From assembly GCF_034313965.1 (NCBI RefSeq), contig NZ_JAVIWQ010000002.1, forward strand, positions 3,782,001-3,846,000: a stretch of 64,000 nt of DNA. Reading direction: 5' to 3'. The stretch is from Herbaspirillum sp. RTI4. GTDB taxonomy: Bacteria > Pseudomonadota > Gammaproteobacteria > Burkholderiales > Burkholderiaceae_D. Position numbers and translations under genes: made by a program. The notes under the pieces were generated by a model. That model was not told the origin of the DNA. It saw nothing but the letters and a program-made list of their open reading frames with translations, and made no database searches. Of the stretch, positions 24,846 through 33,711 are shown piece after piece; the stretch's first letter is position 1; each line of letters starts with the position of its first letter.

Positions 24846-25510
24846 TGACCGCGCCTTCAGCATCGCGCTGCATCGCGATCTTGGGTGGGAGCTTCGACCC
24901 CGTGCATAACGGCCATGTCGCACTGGCGCAATATTTTGTCGATCTGCTGCATCCCGACGAGCTACATGTGCTCCCTGCCGGCAACCCGTGGCAAAAGCAT
25001 GGATTGCAGGCATCGGCCGCAGATCGGGTGGAAATGGTCCGGCGCGCTTTCGACAACCAGAAAGTGCCCGTCGTCATCGACGAACAGGAAATACTCCGCT
25101 CCACCGCGACGTTTACGATCGACACCCTGCGCGCGCTGCGTGAAGAACTGGGACCGGACGTTTCTATCGTCTTTTTGATGGGTGCCGATCAATTGCAACA
25201 TCTGAACACCTGGCAAGGCTGGCGCCAATTGTTCGACTACGCCCATCTGTGCGCCGCTTCGCGTCCCGGCTTCGGCATGGGCGCGGCGCACGTACCGCAA
25301 GAAGTGGCGCAAGAATTTGCCAGCCGCAATGCAACACCGCAACAAATCGCCTCGCATTCACACGGCCTTACCTGCCTGGCGTCCAACCTGGCGGTGGACA
25401 TATCCTCCACCGCCATTCGCGCCAGCCTGCATAACGGAGAACGACCGGATGTGTTAATTCCGGCCCGGGTGCTAGACTACATCGAACAACATCACCTATA
25501 TCAAAGCTAA
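24845..25510 (+). CDS. nadD: Nicotinate-nucleotide adenylyltransferase
   Basis: 221 residues from a GTG overlapping the hemF stop (TAGTG). The nucleotidyltransferase motif GGSFDPVHNGH is near the N-terminus and ISSTAIR near the end. It adenylates nicotinate mononucleotide for NAD synthesis. It abuts rsfS directly, the common nadD-rsfS-rlmH order. Confidence 0.95.
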   Translation: MTAPSASRCIAILGGSFDPVHNGHVALAQYFVDLLHPDELHVLPAGNPWQKHGLQASAADRVEMVRRAFDNQKVPVVIDEQEILRSTATFTIDTLRALREELGPDVSIVFLMGADQLQHLNTWQGWRQLFDYAHLCAASRPGFGMGAAHVPQEVAQEFASRNATPQQIASHSHGLTCLASNLAVDISSTAIRASLHNGERPDVLIPARVLDYIEQHHLYQS

Positions 25511-26290
25511 ATGGACATCAAAAAACTGCAAGCCCTCGTCGTTGACGCACTAGAAGACGTCAAAGCGCAAGACATCATGGTGTTCGACACCACCCACCTG
25601 ACAAGTCTGTTCGACCGCGTAGCAGTCGCTTCCGGCACCTCGAACCGTCAGACAAAAGCGCTGGCAGCATCGGTGCGCGACAAGGTCAAGGAAAACGGCG
25701 GCGTAGTCCTCAGCGTTGAAGGTGGCGACACCGGCGAATGGGTACTGGTCGATCTGGGCGACATGGTCGTCCATGTCATGCAACCTGCCATCCGCGCTTA
25801 CTATCGTCTGGAAGAAATCTGGGGCGAAAAGCCAGTGAAATTCGGCGCGGCAAAACGCACCGGCTCCAGCGCCAGCGCCAAAAAAGAAGAAGAACTGCTG
25901 CCTAAAAAGACCCGCCACCTGACGGTCAATCAAAGCGATGCAGTGACACCGAAAAAACCCGGCGTCCGCAAAACGGCAGCCGCTGCTGCACCTGCTGAAA
26001 AGCCGGCGAAAAAAGCGCCGGCCAAAACCACGCGCGCACGCCCGGTTGCGGAGAAAGTCGCTGCAAAGTCGGCAGTGAAGCCAGCAGCTAAATCGGCCGG
26101 AAAACCAGAAACCAAAACCAGCGCACCGCGCAAACCGGTCGCCAGCAAAGCCGTCGGTAAAAAAATCAAAGTCTCTGCAACGAAGAGCGCTACGGCATCG
26201 AAAGCAGCTTCCAAGGCCGCTCCGGCAGCACGTAAATCACCTACCGTTCCACGCGCCAAGCCTAAGGCAACAAAACCTAAGGCCGTCTAA
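25511..26290 (+). CDS. rsfS: RsfS ribosomal silencing factor with long Lys/Ala/Pro-rich C-terminal tail
   Basis: 259 residues. The first 115 or so are the complete RsfS/Iojap domain (DIMVFDTTHLTSLFDRVAVASG, GDTGEWVLVDLGDMVVHVM), which binds uL14 and blocks subunit joining under starvation. The remaining roughly 140 residues are low-complexity, made of repeated KPAAKSA/KAAPA-type units like histone H1 or the tails of some betaproteobacterial nucleoid proteins. E. coli RsfS has 105 residues, so the tail more than doubles the protein. ATG follows the nadD stop with no gap. Confidence 0.93.
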   Translation: MDIKKLQALVVDALEDVKAQDIMVFDTTHLTSLFDRVAVASGTSNRQTKALAASVRDKVKENGGVVLSVEGGDTGEWVLVDLGDMVVHVMQPAIRAYYRLEEIWGEKPVKFGAAKRTGSSASAKKEEELLPKKTRHLTVNQSDAVTPKKPGVRKTAAAAAPAEKPAKKAPAKTTRARPVAEKVAAKSAVKPAAKSAGKPETKTSAPRKPVASKAVGKKIKVSATKSATASKAASKAAPAARKSPTVPRAKPKATKPKAV

Positions 26291-26302
26291 CGCAGCGACG
26301 GC

Positions 26303-26773
26303 ATGCAGCTATTGATCATTGCGGTCGGTCACAAGATGCCGACCTGGATCGAAACCGGCTTCGGCGAATATGCTAAACGCATGCCGCCCGAATGCCGGCT
26401 GTTACTCAAAGAAATCAAACCGGTCGAGCGTTCCGGCGGCAAAACCGCTGAATCGGCGATGGCTATTGAGCGCACACGCATTGAAGCGGCCTTGCCGAAA
26501 GGCGTGCGCATCATTGCGCTTGACGAGCACGGCAAGGACCTCACCAGCATGCAACTGTCGACCTGCCTGACGCAATGGCAGCAGGACGGGCGCGATCTCG
26601 CCTTCGTCATCGGTGGCGCTGACGGACTGGATGTCGGCTTCAAACAGAAAGCCGATATGCTGGTGCGCATTTCCAGTCTCACACTGCCGCACGGCATGGT
26701 GCGCGTATTGCTCGCCGAGCAACTCTACCGCGCCTGGTCTATCACCCAAAACCATCCTTATCACCGGGTTTGA
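26303..26773 (+). CDS. rlmH: RlmH, 23S rRNA pseudouridine-1915 N3-methyltransferase
   Basis: 156 residues, SPOUT fold. [20 protein letters not shown] at the start and the knot region [14 protein letters not shown] followed by [20 protein letters not shown] are diagnostic. It methylates pseudouridine in helix 69. Co-transcribed with rsfS. Confidence 0.96.
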   Translation: MQLLIIAVGHKMPTWIETGFGEYAKRMPPECRLLLKEIKPVERSGGKTAESAMAIERTRIEAALPKGVRIIALDEHGKDLTSMQLSTCLTQWQQDGRDLAFVIGGADGLDVGFKQKADMLVRISSLTLPHGMVRVLLAEQLYRAWSITQNHPYHRV

Positions 26774-26910
26774 TCAGCACCACTATTACCGTAGAAAAAC
26801 CTGTCCTTAGTGCAAGGTAGACAAGAGGCATCAGCTCTGCTACGGTGAGTCGTCCCAGTGACAGCGACGCGTATTTTCCGCAGCAACAGCCACCCATACC
26901 GGACATTTCT

Positions 26911-27513
26911 ATGATGTTGCACGACCGAATAATTTACCTTGCATCGAAGAGCCCGCGCCGCCGCGAATTGCTGCTGCAAATTGGGGTGTCATGCGAATTA
27001 TTGCTGGGCGCACAAGAAGTCGATGAAAGCGTGCATCCTGCGGAAAGCCCTACCGATTACGTCGCCCGCGTCACACGCGACAAAGCCATCAACGCCCAGC
27101 ATCTGATGGAACAACGCAAGCTTTTGCCACGCCCTATTCTCGCCGCCGACACTACCGTGGTGCTCGACGGGCAGATCCTCGGCAAGCCCGCCAGCGAAGC
27201 GCAGGCGATCGCCATGCTGGCAAGCCTGTCCGGACGCACCCATCAGGTGCTGACCAGCGTCGTCGTCTGCCACCACAACAACCGCTGGCAAATCACACAC
27301 TCTTCCGAAGTCCGCTTTGCAACATTGTCGAGCAAACGCATCCGCGCCTACTGCGCGACACAGGAACCTTACGACAAGGCCGGCGGTTATGGCATCCAGG
27401 GAATCGCATCCGTATTCATCCGGGACATCATCGGTAGCCACTCCGGCATCATGGGCTTACCGCTGTTTGAAACAGCGCAACTTTTGCAACAGGCAGGACT
27501 CGATATTTTATGA
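26911..27513 (+). CDS. maf: Maf-family nucleoside triphosphate pyrophosphatase
   Basis: 200 residues from the ATG at 26911; an in-frame ATG at 26845 would add 22 residues of unconserved sequence. SKSPRRRELL near the N-terminus, ADTTVVLDGQILGKP and YDKAGGYGIQG are the YhdE-type motifs, which favour dTTP/UTP hydrolysis. The stop overlaps the ATG of rng. Confidence 0.93.
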   Translation: MMLHDRIIYLASKSPRRRELLLQIGVSCELLLGAQEVDESVHPAESPTDYVARVTRDKAINAQHLMEQRKLLPRPILAADTTVVLDGQILGKPASEAQAIAMLASLSGRTHQVLTSVVVCHHNNRWQITHSSEVRFATLSSKRIRAYCATQEPYDKAGGYGIQGIASVFIRDIIGSHSGIMGLPLFETAQLLQQAGLDIL

Positions 27514-28973
27514 ACCAGGATATTTTGATCAACATCAACCCGCAGGAGACGCGCGTCGCGCTGGTCTTGCAGGGAGCCGTGCAGGAATTGCACATCGAGC
27601 GCACGCTGTCTCGCGGTCTGGCCGGCAATATCTATTTGGGAAAAGTAGTGCGCGTGTTGCCCGGCATGCAATCGGCCTTCATCGATATCGGACTGGAACG
27701 CGCAGCCTTCCTGCATGTCGCCGACATCTGGGAAGCGCGCTCGCACGACGGTCAGTCCAACGCACTGACGCCGATCGAAAAGCTGTTGCATGACGGCCAG
27801 TCGCTGATGGTGCAAGTGATCAAAGACCCCATCGGCACCAAGGGCGCGCGCCTGGCAACGCAAGTATCGATTGCCGGCCGCATGCTGGTTTATCTGCCGC
27901 AAGACAAGCACATCGGCATTTCCCAACGCATCGCCAATGAAGCCGAGCGCGAGCAATTGCGCAGTAAATTGCAAAGCTTGCTGCCCCCCGAAGAAAACGG
28001 CGGCTTCATCGTTCGCACCATGGCCGAAGACGCCTCCGACAGCGATCTGCAAATGGATGTCGACTATCTGCGCAAAACCTGGGCCGCCATCGTCGGCAAT
28101 ACCAAAAGCAAACCAGCGCCCAACCTGCTGCATCAGGATCTGAATCTGGCGCAACGCGTACTGCGCGACTTTGTCGGCGAAGATACTGCAACCATCCTCA
28201 TCGATTCGCGTGAAAATTTTGAAATGCTAAAGGAGTTTGCGGCGGTGTACACCCCGTCGCTATTGCCGAAACTGACGCACTACAAGGGCGAACGCCCGCT
28301 GTTCGAATTGCATGGCGTCGAAGCGGAAATCGCCCGCGCGCTCGGGCGCAGAGTGGATCTGAAATCCGGCGGCTATCTGATTGTCGATCAGACCGAAGCC
28401 ATGGCAACCATCGATGTCAACACCGGCAGCTTCGTCAACGGTCGCAACTTCGACGACACCATCTTCAAAACCAATCTGGAAGCGGCACACGCCATTGCCC
28501 GCCAGTTGCGACTGCGAAATCTGGGCGGCATCATCATTCTCGATTTCATCGACATGGAAAACCGCGAGCATAAAACTGCCGTATTGGCAGAACTGAACAA
28601 GGCCTTGCAGCGCGACCGCACCAAGATCTCGGTATCCGGATTTTCCCCGCTGGGACTGGTGGAAATGACCCGCAAACGCACCCGCGAATCACTGGCGCAT
28701 ATCCTGTGCGAAACTTGCCCCTCTTGCAACGGCAAGGGCCAGGTCAAGACTTCGCGCACAGTCTGCTATGAAATCCTGCGCGAGGTCATGCGTGAAGCCA
28801 AGCAATTCAATCCCAAGGAATTCCGCATCCTGGCCTCGCAAGATGTGGTCGATCTGTTTTTGGAAGAGGAATCGCAACATCTGGCAATGCTGGGGGACTT
28901 CATTCAAAAACCCATTTCCCTGCAAGTACAGACGGCCTTCCTGCAAGAACAATACGACATCATCCTGATGTAG
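27510..28973 (+). CDS. rng: Ribonuclease G
   Basis: 487 residues, normal for RNase G (E. coli 489). An N-terminal S1 domain (GNIYLGKVVRVLPGMQSAFIDIG) is followed by the RNase E/G catalytic core with GGYLIVDQTEAMATIDVNTG and the metal-binding DFIDM, then the CETCPSCNGKG zinc-link. It matures 16S rRNA 5' ends. There is no RNase E-type C-terminal scaffold. Overlaps maf by ATGA. Confidence 0.95.
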   Translation: MNQDILININPQETRVALVLQGAVQELHIERTLSRGLAGNIYLGKVVRVLPGMQSAFIDIGLERAAFLHVADIWEARSHDGQSNALTPIEKLLHDGQSLMVQVIKDPIGTKGARLATQVSIAGRMLVYLPQDKHIGISQRIANEAEREQLRSKLQSLLPPEENGGFIVRTMAEDASDSDLQMDVDYLRKTWAAIVGNTKSKPAPNLLHQDLNLAQRVLRDFVGEDTATILIDSRENFEMLKEFAAVYTPSLLPKLTHYKGERPLFELHGVEAEIARALGRRVDLKSGGYLIVDQTEAMATIDVNTGSFVNGRNFDDTIFKTNLEAAHAIARQLRLRNLGGIIILDFIDMENREHKTAVLAELNKALQRDRTKISVSGFSPLGLVEMTRKRTRESLAHILCETCPSCNGKGQVKTSRTVCYEILREVMREAKQFNPKEFRILASQDVVDLFLEEESQHLAMLGDFIQKPISLQVQTAFLQEQYDIILM

Positions 28974-29076
28974 ATACGCTTCCTCACCCCAACCCCTGCC
29001 TTGCATCGATCTATTTTGCATCCATCCATCATCGGCCTACGTATAAGTCTTTGAAGACTAAACAACGGGAGCAGCG

Positions 29077-29703
29077 ATGATGAATGGCACTTTGGGATGG
29101 AATACCGTATTCTCGTTGCACCGCGACATCCCCCGGAGAACTGTCATTTCGCATCCCGATCCCTCACAGCTTGAAACTTTCCTCGCCGAATGCGCACTAG
29201 GCAATCAGCGTTCATTTGAAGCACTGTATCGCGCCGTTTCACCGCAACTCTACGCCATCGCTCTGAAAAGCCTGCGACGCAAGGACTGGGCCGAAGAAGT
29301 GCTGCAGGAAAGCTTTCTCCGCATCTGGCACCATGCAGGCCGTTTCGACATGCATCTCTCCGCACCGATGACCTGGATGATCAATATCACACGCAACCTG
29401 GCGATCGACCAGTTGCGCAAGCGGCAGGAAGAAACGCTGCCGGATAACGACCAGAATCCCATCGAACAACATCCCGATGAAGCCGCCGGACCTTACGAAC
29501 AATTGGCAGCGTCTCAGGATAAGGCGGCATTAAGCCGCTGCCTGGCGACACTGGAAGGCAGCGAGCGCGAAGCCCTCATCACCGCTTACTTTCAGGGAAT
29601 CTCTTACGCTGAACTGGCCGGACAAATGCGCGCCCCACTCGGCTCCGTCAAATCCTGGATCCGTCGCGGCATGGATCGTTTACGCAAGTGTCTGGAATCA
29701 TGA
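29077..29703 (+). CDS. ECF-type RNA polymerase sigma factor
   Basis: 208 residues with GGGAG 5 bases before ATG. Region 2 (FEALYRAVSPQLYAIALKSL, then WAEEVLQESFLRIW) and region 4 (LATLEGSEREALITAYFQGISYAELAGQM, LGSVKSWIRRGMDRLRKCL) are complete. A 30-residue N-terminal extension precedes region 2. It is directly coupled to an anti-sigma gene. The inducing signal and regulon are unknown; pairs of this type (SigK/RskA-like) often answer oxidative or envelope stress. Confidence 0.9.
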   Translation: MMNGTLGWNTVFSLHRDIPRRTVISHPDPSQLETFLAECALGNQRSFEALYRAVSPQLYAIALKSLRRKDWAEEVLQESFLRIWHHAGRFDMHLSAPMTWMINITRNLAIDQLRKRQEETLPDNDQNPIEQHPDEAAGPYEQLAASQDKAALSRCLATLEGSEREALITAYFQGISYAELAGQMRAPLGSVKSWIRRGMDRLRKCLES

Positions 29704-30374
29704 ATTACTCCCACCCCGATTTGCGACGCGCGCTATCCGCTGAATATGCGCTGGGTACTTTGACGCCAGGTGCCCGCCGCCGTTTTGAAAAACTTTTGCA
29801 GGACGACCGCGAACTGCGCCGCGCAGTGGGTCAATGGGAAAACGTGCTGGCGACCCTGACACTCCCACTGGCCCTGCAACGCCCGCCGGAGCGCGTCTGG
29901 AACGCCATTCATGCCCGCATTCAATCGCAACGTACGCAATCAGCGCGACGACCGCTCTGGCATTGGTTCGCCGGCGGATTAGCAGGCTTGTCGTTGGTCG
30001 CGGTGCTGTTCATCACAATGCAAACCAGCGAAGCACCGATATTGCAAGCGGCACTGCACGGTGAATCAGTCGACACCGCCATGACCATCCGCTGGCACGG
30101 CGACGCGCTCGACGTTCAACCTCTGGCAACGGCACCGATAGGCGTCGACCGCAGTCTGGAATTGTGGATTGTTACGGCGAAAGGAAAAGCGATTTCGTTA
30201 GGGGTGATCCCAACCCAAGGCAAGCTACGCATTGCCCTGTCAGCGGAACAGAAACGTGAATTCGGCGCACACATATTGCTCGCAGTCACGCTGGAACCAC
30301 ATGGCGGCTCACCGACGGGTGTCGCAACGGGACCGATAGTCTACAAGGGTTATTTGGAACTTGCGCGCACGTGA
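29700..30374 (+). CDS. Membrane anti-sigma factor, RskA type
   Basis: 224 residues from the ATG at 29700, overlapping the sigma-factor stop by ATGA. An N-terminal cytoplasmic anti-sigma domain (LRRALSAEYALGTLTPGARRR) precedes one membrane helix (about 90-108, LAGLSLVAVLFITM). The periplasmic RskA domain follows (LELWIVTAKGKAISLGVIP). It would hold the upstream ECF factor inactive at the inner membrane. Confidence 0.88.
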   Translation: MNYSHPDLRRALSAEYALGTLTPGARRRFEKLLQDDRELRRAVGQWENVLATLTLPLALQRPPERVWNAIHARIQSQRTQSARRPLWHWFAGGLAGLSLVAVLFITMQTSEAPILQAALHGESVDTAMTIRWHGDALDVQPLATAPIGVDRSLELWIVTAKGKAISLGVIPTQGKLRIALSAEQKREFGAHILLAVTLEPHGGSPTGVATGPIVYKGYLELART

Positions 30375-30548
30375 GGAATATCTGATCAAGTGGGAGAAGC
30401 GGAGCAAGCTCTGAGCCAGGCGCGCTGCCGCATCGGGATGAATATGGCGTGAGTCACAAGCCTGGGATTGCAACGCCTGGGGCTTGATCAGGCGTCCCCA
30501 AAAAAAGACGAATATCCTGTGTTCATGCGCGGTATTTATGCGCGGTAT

Positions 30549-31673
30549 TTACCGGCTTGTATTTTCTTCGTGCGATTGCATCGCCTCAATTACCTGTTTG
30601 ACGCTGATTTCAGTGACCCATCCTTTACGCGAAGCAACCGTAATGACTTTGCTGTTAGCGGCATCAATCGGCGTCCACTCCGGGCTGGTTTGTCGCATCA
30701 GCGCAATCACGGGCACATGCACCGCATTGGCCAGATGCATCACCGCGGTTTCTACCGAGACGATCAACTTACACTGCGCCAGGATTGCCGGCAGCTGAAA
30801 GAAATTTTCCTCTGCACTAAATAGCTGAATATCAGACAAAGCGCATGTGGCGAACAATGCTTTTGCCTGCGCCATTTTTTCCGGCACCACATTCACAATA
30901 AAAGCGGCATTTTTCCAGGCCGGCATGGCGCGCATCGCGGTCGCCAGCTCAATGATTCTTTCCAGTGGCCATGAACGCTCCGGCGACTTGGAGAAAGCAT
31001 TCAGGAACACCACGTTATCGTTCTGCTTCCATCCCCACGCAGCAATCTGCTCTTCTGCCCACTTGCTCCATTGCGCGGGTATCTGCACAAAAGGAAACCG
31101 CTCAGCAGAAGTAGACTCGATACCAAACAGGGCGGCAAACCAGCTCGCATAAATATCACTGATGTGCGCTTGCGGCACACTGGTCGCTTGATACGGCGGG
31201 ACAACGGCATTGAGCTTGCGATAGATCAGATGTTTGCGGATGTCAAAAAAGCGAACCCGTTTTTTCATGCCAACCACGAACCCGTGTGGACTGATGCGTC
31301 GCGCAAGCCCGGCATACCAGTGGCGTCGCAAGACCGCCAACGAAACCACCACCGGGTACGCTTCCGCCTGCGCCTCCAGCAAGGATTTTTTTAGCAACGC
31401 GGGGCTGTAAGTTTGACGATAAATTTTTGAAATGACAGGACAAGCTTCCACCCAGTCATATAAAGAATACTTGGCCAGATGCGGCCATTGGCTCGCATCC
31501 CCCGTCCTCCGCACCTCATCAATCCACAGGTCAATGCGCAAATCGGGATAGGCTTTGGCAAGCGCGTAAAAGCAATTCTGCAGATAGGTAAAATCTCCCA
31601 ATGCAAGATGCGCGACGATCAGTATTTTTTTTGAACTACGCAGTAAGTCTTGCGGTATTAATGAGTTTTGCAT
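30549..31673 (-). CDS. Glycosyltransferase family 9 (heptosyltransferase-like), copy A
   Basis: 374 residues with the GT9 GT-B fold. The N-terminus ILIVAHLALGDFTYLQNCF and the C-terminal SVETAVMHLANAVHVPVIALM are typical of ADP-heptose:LPS transferases. It is clearly paralogous to the gene at 33712-34806, sharing most of YSLYDW, YSPALL, VVSLA, ISDIYA.WF and RFPFV. It likely adds a core sugar to lipopolysaccharide; donor and acceptor are unknown. Last gene of the LPS cluster. Confidence 0.85.
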   Translation of the reverse strand: MQNSLIPQDLLRSSKKILIVAHLALGDFTYLQNCFYALAKAYPDLRIDLWIDEVRRTGDASQWPHLAKYSLYDWVEACPVISKIYRQTYSPALLKKSLLEAQAEAYPVVVSLAVLRRHWYAGLARRISPHGFVVGMKKRVRFFDIRKHLIYRKLNAVVPPYQATSVPQAHISDIYASWFAALFGIESTSAERFPFVQIPAQWSKWAEEQIAAWGWKQNDNVVFLNAFSKSPERSWPLERIIELATAMRAMPAWKNAAFIVNVVPEKMAQAKALFATCALSDIQLFSAEENFFQLPAILAQCKLIVSVETAVMHLANAVHVPVIALMRQTSPEWTPIDAANSKVITVASRKGWVTEISVKQVIEAMQSHEENTSR

Positions 31674-31696
31674 GGGAGTAAGTTACCTAAAGGAAA

Positions 31697-32677
31697 TCAG
31701 CCGCGGGGTCGGGCACACAAGTATTTAACAAACCAAACGAAGCTCTGATAGTACTTGCCGCGTTGCTTGAGAAATAGCGCATACATGCGCATTTCCTTAT
31801 AATTTTGTGGAATTTCATCCATGTCCATATCTGACCACGGACTCTGTGCGTGATGACGCGCAAATAGTTGCGTCGAAGCATGCAAAGTCCAATTGCTCCA
31901 TGGCTTGACCGAACCGGCAAAATGCACCAGCCGGGCATCGTCCAGTGGTCGCATCTGATAACGCCCATTTTCCAGATCGCCGACCAAGCCGTGCAAAAAA
32001 TTCCATTTCCGCTCGATAAACTTTACCCTGCCATCCAGCACCACGTTCAAGGCATCCTGATCGGGAAAACGGAAAGACTTGCCGTCTTTCAGTATCGAGG
32101 CAATCGTTGCCTGAGTAATCTCTGCGGCGAGCCAACGCTGAACATTGATGAGCATCACGCCGGAATTGAAATAGTCCCCGCCCTTCAAATGCAAGGCAGC
32201 AACCCGTCTCTTGGTGGTTGCCTCAGCATCCGGCACCACGAGCGCGATCTCCTCGCTCACATCGGCTTCCAGCAACTCCCTGACATCACCCACACAAAGA
32301 ATGTCGGCATCCAGATAAAGGACTTTAGCGGCCACCTCCTTCAAGACTTCGGGAATCAGCAAGCGCGTAAAAATCGACGGGGAATAATACGTGGAGCGGA
32401 CAAAAGGCGCGAATTGCGTGAATTGGTTTGCGTCGATCAAATGGATATCGGCAAGGACATTCAAGCGCTGCTGCAATTGATCAACTCGCTGCCGGTGCTC
32501 ATCGGCCACTTCAAACGCAAGAATGTGAAAGTGAAAATGCAGATCCGGGTTGTGCGCGATCAGGGAAGCGATCGTCGCGCCCATCGCCCGAAAGTAACGG
32601 TTGTCTATGCAAAAGGCAACATGATGATACAGAGCGTCTGTCGCTTCAGAAACACCGGGATTCACATGTCCATTCAT
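31697..32677 (-). CDS. Glycosyltransferase family 8, copy A
   Basis: 326 residues, GT-A fold of the WaaI/WaaJ/WaaO type. It shows HVAFCIDNRYFRAMGATIASL at the N-terminus, the DxD metal motif in KVLYLDADILC, and NSGVMLINV and FPDQDALNVVLDG. It should transfer a hexose from a UDP-sugar to the LPS core. It overlaps the upstream GT8 gene by 4 bases and is its paralogue. Confidence 0.88.
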   Translation of the reverse strand: MNGHVNPGVSEATDALYHHVAFCIDNRYFRAMGATIASLIAHNPDLHFHFHILAFEVADEHRQRVDQLQQRLNVLADIHLIDANQFTQFAPFVRSTYYSPSIFTRLLIPEVLKEVAAKVLYLDADILCVGDVRELLEADVSEEIALVVPDAEATTKRRVAALHLKGGDYFNSGVMLINVQRWLAAEITQATIASILKDGKSFRFPDQDALNVVLDGRVKFIERKWNFLHGLVGDLENGRYQMRPLDDARLVHFAGSVKPWSNWTLHASTQLFARHHAQSPWSDMDMDEIPQNYKEMRMYALFLKQRGKYYQSFVWFVKYLCARPRG

Positions 32678-33711
32678 TTTGATTTCCGATAACTAGAACC
32701 AGCATTGCCGGACAACATCAGCGCTATTTTGACCTTCACCTTGGCAACAACGTAATTCAGATTCCACAGCAGGGATCGCGCGTAATATTTTTGTTTGAAC
32801 AGAAACAGTCCAAAAAAACGCATTTCCTTGTAATTCAAAGGCGGGTCCAGCGGCATGTCCGCCCAGGGAGAAAGCACCTGGTAGCGTAAGAACAGCGCGC
32901 GTGCATCATGCAGGCTCCAGTCGTGCCACGGCTTGACACGGCTGGTGAAATGCAGAAACACCGCCGCATCCACGTTCCGTAATTGCGGCTGACCGGCCAT
33001 GCAGTCATGAATCATGTTGTAGCGAAAATTCCATTTATCTTCGAGGAAGGCGATTTGCCCGTCGAGCACGATATTCAACGCATCCTGGTCGGGAAAACTC
33101 AATGGCAATTCGGTCTGCACGGCCGTCTGCATCACCTTCCGGGTAATGTCTTCTGCGATCCAGCGATCCACATTGATGTACAGCACGCCGGAATTAAAAT
33201 ACGCTTTATGCACCAGCTGCAAAGCAGCCGACTGTATTTTCCCCGTGGTCTCTTTATCGTCCGGCACTGCCGCTAACACATAGCCATCGATATCGATCTG
33301 CGCCAGTTCGTCAATTTTCCCCATGCATAAAATATCCGCATCGACATACAGCACGCGTGTGGTAATCCCCTCCATTGCCTTCGGAATAATCAAGCGCGTA
33401 AAAATAGCCTGCGTGTAATGTCCGAAGCGAGGAAATTTTGTGAATTCGCTAAAGATATCGGGATCCACCGCAGTCACATGGATGGCGACGCCGTACTGCT
33501 CCGCGAGCACCGCTAAGCGACTGCGATCCGCATCCGATACGGTAAAAGAGAACACATGAAACACGAATGCCCGGCCTGGATTATTGACGATGATCGAGGC
33601 GATGTTGACCGCCATGCCACGGAAATAATGGGCATCCACACCGAAGGCAATGTGAAAAGGCTCTGTGGATGTCGATGGCAAAGAAGGCAATAAAACGTGG
33701 TTCTCCGACAT
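32674..33711 (-). CDS. Glycosyltransferase family 8, copy B
   Basis: 345 residues with the same architecture as copy A: HIAFGVDAHYFRGMAVNIASI, the DxD motif in RVLYVDADILC, NSGVLYINV and SFPDQDALNIVLDG. Predicted UDP-hexose:LPS transferase. Its ATG follows immediately on the stop of the GT9 gene upstream and its end overlaps copy A. Confidence 0.88.
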   Translation of the reverse strand: MSENHVLLPSLPSTSTEPFHIAFGVDAHYFRGMAVNIASIIVNNPGRAFVFHVFSFTVSDADRSRLAVLAEQYGVAIHVTAVDPDIFSEFTKFPRFGHYTQAIFTRLIIPKAMEGITTRVLYVDADILCMGKIDELAQIDIDGYVLAAVPDDKETTGKIQSAALQLVHKAYFNSGVLYINVDRWIAEDITRKVMQTAVQTELPLSFPDQDALNIVLDGQIAFLEDKWNFRYNMIHDCMAGQPQLRNVDAAVFLHFTSRVKPWHDWSLHDARALFLRYQVLSPWADMPLDPPLNYKEMRFFGLFLFKQKYYARSLLWNLNYVVAKVKVKIALMLSGNAGSSYRKSK

